Source: Alphaproteobacteria bacterium (GTDB lineage Bacteria; Pseudomonadota; Alphaproteobacteria; Rickettsiales; JABCZZ01). Taken from it: 6,883 nt of DNA. Positions 4,628 through 6,883 of the stretch are shown in pieces (positions within the stretch are counted from its first letter, which is position 1; every line of letters starts with the position of its first letter). The position numbers and the translations under genes are program-made. The stretch spans positions 52,062-58,944 of the forward strand of contig JABCZZ010000008.1 in the NCBI GenBank assembly GCA_013289445.1. Direction: 5' to 3'. The notes below the pieces were generated by a model that was not told where the DNA came from, did no database searches, and saw nothing but the letters and a program-made list of their open reading frames with translations.

Positions 4628-5652
4628 CGCGAAAGCGTGGGCATGACACTCTGGCGCATTTCCTTGCGCTGGGCTTCAGGCAATGGCACGAGCCCCTCAT
4701 TGACCAGATAGCCTTCGTCACCGATGGCCGCCTCACTTAAAAACTCCTGAACGAATTCGCGGATACCGCCTATGACACCGAGCTGTTCGCCTTTGACATA
4801 AAAGAACAGCGGGCGTGAAATGGTGTAGCTGCCGTTTTGGATGGAGTCAAAACTGGGTGCCACGCCGTCGATGATGCTGCCTTGAATCTTGCCGCTATTC
4901 TGATCGAGGAAACTGAAGCCAAAAATACCCAGCGATTTGGGATCACCGATGAGCTTCTGGGCAATGAGATTGCCGTTTTCACCGGCTTCGATAAACGCAC
5001 CGTCCTCGCGCAACATCTGGCATTGCCGCTTGCGTTCGGCTTCGTCTTTGACAATCGCCGCAAGCGCAGCCACCTGCTCGCATCCCTTCTGCATCACCAG
5101 TTCGACAAAGGTATCGCGCGTGCCTGAGACCGGCGGCGTTCCATACACTTTGATGGGCAGATCCGGCAGGCCGGCATCCACCTCTTTCCAACGCTTGTAG
5201 GGATTCATCACCAGTTTTCCCTCCACCGGGACTTCGCGGGCAAGCGCCAGAAAGATCTGCCGTTTGGTAAGGCTGAAACGCGCGGCCTGAATGGAATTGG
5301 CTAGGGTGATGCCGTCGAATCCGAATTTCACTTCGATGATGTTATGAATGCCCTGCTTTTCGCACACGGCATGTTCGCTCTCGAGCATGCGGCGCGAAGC
5401 ATCAGAAATGTCGGGATAGCTTGTGCCGATGCCAGCGCAGAATAATTTGAACCCTGCGCCGGTGCCGGTGGACTCGACTACCGGTGTCCTGAAGTCGCCC
5501 ATTTTGCCGAAATGTTCGGCAACGCTTGCAGCAAACGGATAGACCGTGGAAGAACCCACCACACGTATCTGATCGCGCGCCGATGCCGGCGAGTGCGAAA
5601 GCACCGCGATCGTCACCCCTATGGCCCATACGCCCATAAACCTGCGCAACAT
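4624..5652 (-). CDS. pstS: Periplasmic phosphate-binding protein (PstS family)
   Basis: A 342-residue protein. The start at 5652 is chosen because AAGGAG lies about 7 bases before it and a signal peptide follows at once (MLRRFMGVWAIGVTIAVLSH, likely cleavage after SPASA, residue 25); a frame extension to 5706 adds 18 Arg-rich residues without such support. Seen: phosphate-loop motifs GSSTVYPF (33-40), STGTGAGFKLFCAG (61-74), DISDASRRM (81-89) and PVSGTRDTFVEL (174-185), all expected for a PstS-type solute-binding protein that delivers phosphate to the PstCAB transporter. Four cysteines (72, 97, 191, 211) could form two periplasmic disulfides. No pstC, pstA, pstB or phoU is adjacent, so this copy is isolated or the operon lies elsewhere. 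A Pho-box-like element upstream suggests PhoB control. Confidence 0.9.
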   Translation of the reverse strand: MLRRFMGVWAIGVTIAVLSHSPASARDQIRVVGSSTVYPFAASVAEHFGKMGDFRTPVVESTGTGAGFKLFCAGIGTSYPDISDASRRMLESEHAVCEKQGIHNIIEVKFGFDGITLANSIQAARFSLTKRQIFLALAREVPVEGKLVMNPYKRWKEVDAGLPDLPIKVYGTPPVSGTRDTFVELVMQKGCEQVAALAAIVKDEAERKRQCQMLREDGAFIEAGENGNLIAQKLIGDPKSLGIFGFSFLDQNSGKIQGSIIDGVAPSFDSIQNGSYTISRPLFFYVKGEQLGVIGGIREFVQEFLSEAAIGDEGYLVNEGLVPLPEAQRKEMRQSVMPTLSR

Positions 5653-5690
5653 GCGTCTTCTCCTTCGTGTCCGCCAACGATTAGGCCGAA

Positions 5691-5708
5691 GTGACAGCGA
5701 AGTCAAAT
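5691..5708 (-). promoter_or_regulatory. Pho-box-like element upstream of pstS
   Basis: On the minus strand ATTTGAC-ttcg-CTGTCAC (5708 to 5691) has the 7-4-7 layout of a PhoB site. The second repeat matches the consensus exactly, the first only 4 of 7. It ends 38 bases before the pstS ATG. A -10-like CCTAAT follows closer than the usual roughly 10 bases, which lowers confidence. The placement in front of a phosphate-binding protein makes phosphate-starvation control plausible. Confidence 0.45.
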
Positions 5709-5711
5709 CAG

Positions 5712-5740
5712 TTGCAGTTACGTAAAGTCGCCTTTATGTT
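5712..5740 (+). promoter_or_regulatory. Possible promoter of the pilin-like gene
   Basis: TTGCAG (5712-5717) and TATGTT (5735-5740) are 17 bases apart, matching 3 and 4 of 6 consensus positions. This would place the transcription start about 10 bases before the gene's 5759 start codon, with the AGGA ribosome binding site (5747-5750) near the 5' end. It is directly beside the divergent Pho-box-like element, so the two promoters could influence each other. Weak by sequence alone. Confidence 0.3.
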
Positions 5741-5758
5741 TTGCGCAGGAATATCTTG

Positions 5759-6559
5759 ATGCACGCAAAAATGCAAAACAGAGGCTCGCAAGGATTTACA
5801 CTGCTCGAAATGGCACTGGTGCTCGCCATCATCGGCGGCATTGTCGGCGCATTGCTGCTGGGCAAGACCATGATCGCTACCTCGCGCCTGCAGACCATCA
5901 TGACCGATGCCAACAGCTATATGATCGCTGCAACCAATTTTAAGCAGATGTATCTGAGCCTTCCGGGAGACATGCCCAGTGCTACAGCGCGCTGGGGCGC
6001 GGACTCAGCCTGCCCTGCAGGCAACGGTGTCACAGGCACCACCTGCAATGGCAATGGTGACGGCAAAATCGCCGGAGTGACCGGTTATGAATATGAATCA
6101 TTCCGCTTCTGGCAGCAGCTCAATTATGCCGGCATGTTTCCACCGGTCTTAACCGGCCTTGCCGATACCGCAGGTGCTTCTGCCGCCACTGCTGGCCTTA
6201 ATGTGCCTTCCGGGCCGCTCAAGGGCAGCGGTTTTTCGGTCATATGGTGGGGTGCCGTAAGCAGCACCGACTTAACGCGCTTCCCCGGGTTTTTCGGCAA
6301 TGTCTTTATCTTTGGCGCTTCCGATGGCAATAATCCCACGGATAATCCCATCATTACGACGGCGGCGGCCGCAAGCATCGATGCCAAGATGGATGACGGG
6401 TTTCCTTCGTCGGGCATCGTGCAGACCTACTCGACGGGTTTTCCTTCCAATGCCAACTGCACCGCCAGCAACGCAGGTGTGTACGGCGCCACCACGGTAT
6501 ATAATGTAAGCTACACCAATCAGCGCGGCTGCACGCTGGTGTTCGTCAGCGGATTCTAA
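5759..6559 (+). CDS. Type IV pilin-like / type II secretion pseudopilin-like protein with prepilin leader
   Basis: A 266-residue protein. The ATG at 5759 is preceded by AGGA (5747-5750) at 8 bases; a TTG at 5741 in the same frame lacks such a site. Seen: a short basic leader (about 12 residues) ending at G12, prepilin-peptidase site QG-FTLLEMALVLAIIGGIVG (cleavage after G12; the conserved Glu5 of the mature protein is E17), a hydrophobic helix to about 39, then a periplasmic domain with YLSLPGDMPSATARWG (65-80), NGNGDGKIAG (97-106), EYESFRFWQQLNYAGMF (111-127) and DAKMDDGFPSSG (208-219). Four cysteines (85, 96, 234, 258) could form two disulfides; GNGDG resembles a calcium loop. Larger than a typical major pilin, so a minor pilin or pseudopilin is likely. 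No assembly ATPase or secretin gene is nearby, so its machine and function are unknown. Confidence 0.82.
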   Translation: MHAKMQNRGSQGFTLLEMALVLAIIGGIVGALLLGKTMIATSRLQTIMTDANSYMIAATNFKQMYLSLPGDMPSATARWGADSACPAGNGVTGTTCNGNGDGKIAGVTGYEYESFRFWQQLNYAGMFPPVLTGLADTAGASAATAGLNVPSGPLKGSGFSVIWWGAVSSTDLTRFPGFFGNVFIFGASDGNNPTDNPIITTAAAASIDAKMDDGFPSSGIVQTYSTGFPSNANCTASNAGVYGATTVYNVSYTNQRGCTLVFVSGF

Positions 6560-6563
6560 AGAA

Positions 6564-6883
6564 TTATTTGCCGCCCAGAAGTTTTTCGACTTCTTCGGCG
6601 GAGAGTTCCTGTGGCGGGGAAACGGGCAGCACAGGGGCATCAGATATGGCGGCTTCTTTTACTTCTGCTGGCTTGGCAGCACTCACCGGTTTTGCGGCAG
6701 GCGCTGAAGGTATGATTTCATCAAAGCCATCGCCGTGCACATCGACTCCGGTGGGGCCAGCTACAAAACCGGGGCTCGGTGTGGCGGAAGGCGCTGGAAC
6801 CGCTGCCATCTCTTGCGCACGTGCCGCATGCGCCTGCAGCGAGCGTATCATTTTGTCCATTTCATCGGCGGAAAATACGCTTT
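6564..6883 (-). CDS. Unrecognised Ala/Pro-rich protein, C-terminal part (gene runs off the right edge)
   Basis: The frame is open from the right edge to the TAA at 6564-6566, giving 105 visible residues. A Met at 6860 could start a 98-residue protein, but the frame continues upstream with similar character (SVFSADE) and no clear ribosome binding site, so a longer gene is likelier. Seen: an acidic/amphipathic stretch FSADEMDKMIRSLQAHAARA, a Pro/Ala-rich, probably disordered middle (AVPAPSATPSPG, APAAKPVSAAKPA), and a C-terminal LSAEEVEKLLGGK echoing the first stretch. There is no signal peptide or membrane segment in the visible part. The short echoed motif loosely resembles the LSxxEIDxLL segment at the start of FliM and FliN, but this is too little to assign a function. 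It converges on the pilin-like gene with only 4 bases between stops. Confidence 0.65.
   Translation of the reverse strand, partial: SVFSADEMDKMIRSLQAHAARAQEMAAVPAPSATPSPGFVAGPTGVDVHGDGFDEIIPSAPAAKPVSAAKPAEVKEAAISDAPVLPVSPPQELSAEEVEKLLGGK

Noticed and set aside
4627..4638. Small ACGC-GAAA-GCGT stem with a GNRA loop at the flagellar/pstS junction as a terminator
   Set aside because: Only four base pairs with no U-tract on either side, and it lies inside the pstS coding end.
5653..5706. N-terminal extension of pstS to the ATG at 5706
   Set aside because: It adds an Arg-rich stretch before the signal peptide, lacks support, and would run through the strong AAGGAG site that fits the 5652 start.

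Overview
The window looks like chromosomal DNA from an alphaproteobacterium, order not resolved. The grounds are a Fur/Mur-type regulator lacking the usual CxxC, an ornithine-lipid gene pair (olsB-olsA), a well-placed CtrA-type box (TTAA-N7-TTAA) in front of a flagellar rod-like gene, and a family of type IV pilin-like proteins that I recall mainly from this class and from gammaproteobacteria. Both ends cut through genes, so this may be a whole short metagenomic contig. No tRNA, rRNA, CRISPR array, insertion sequence or phage gene was seen. No stretch over 300 bases lacks a gene.

Layout. Positions 1-1225 (minus) carry the N-terminal signal peptide, plug and early barrel of a TonB-dependent outer-membrane receptor. 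The outermost 81 bases are an inverted copy (80/81 identical) of part of its own plug region (961-1041), so the left edge is either a fold-back assembly chimera or a real inverted duplication. The 209-bp divergent gap holds a near-perfect Zur-box palindrome, which suggests a zinc-responsive receptor. Rightwards, fur/mur-like (1435-1851), olsB (1855-2700) and olsA (2697-3446) form a tight operon. A 155-bp AT-rich gap follows; it has a stem-loop whose U-tract lies on the minus strand, a second hairpin that pairs better as minus-strand RNA, and an unpaired CCUCC, together suggesting a small RNA transcribed leftward.

Next are a cytoplasmic D-Ala-D-Ala dipeptidase (ddpX/vanX family, 3602-4150, no visible ribosome binding site) and a FlgC-like rod protein (4229-4627) under a textbook CtrA promoter. 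The convergent pstS-type phosphate-binding protein (4624-5652, minus) shares its stop-codon bases and has a Pho-box-like element upstream. Divergent from it is a prepilin-like protein (5759-6559), followed by the C-terminal part of an unrecognised Ala/Pro-rich protein on the minus strand (6564 to the right edge).

The genes do not form one pathway. The recurring theme is the cell envelope and nutrient sensing: metal uptake and regulation, phosphate-free membrane lipid, phosphate capture, peptidoglycan dipeptide recycling, and flagellar and pilin surface structures. No clearly new multi-gene system is visible. The best leads are the candidate minus-strand small RNA, the Zur and CtrA sites, and the inverted repeat at the edge.
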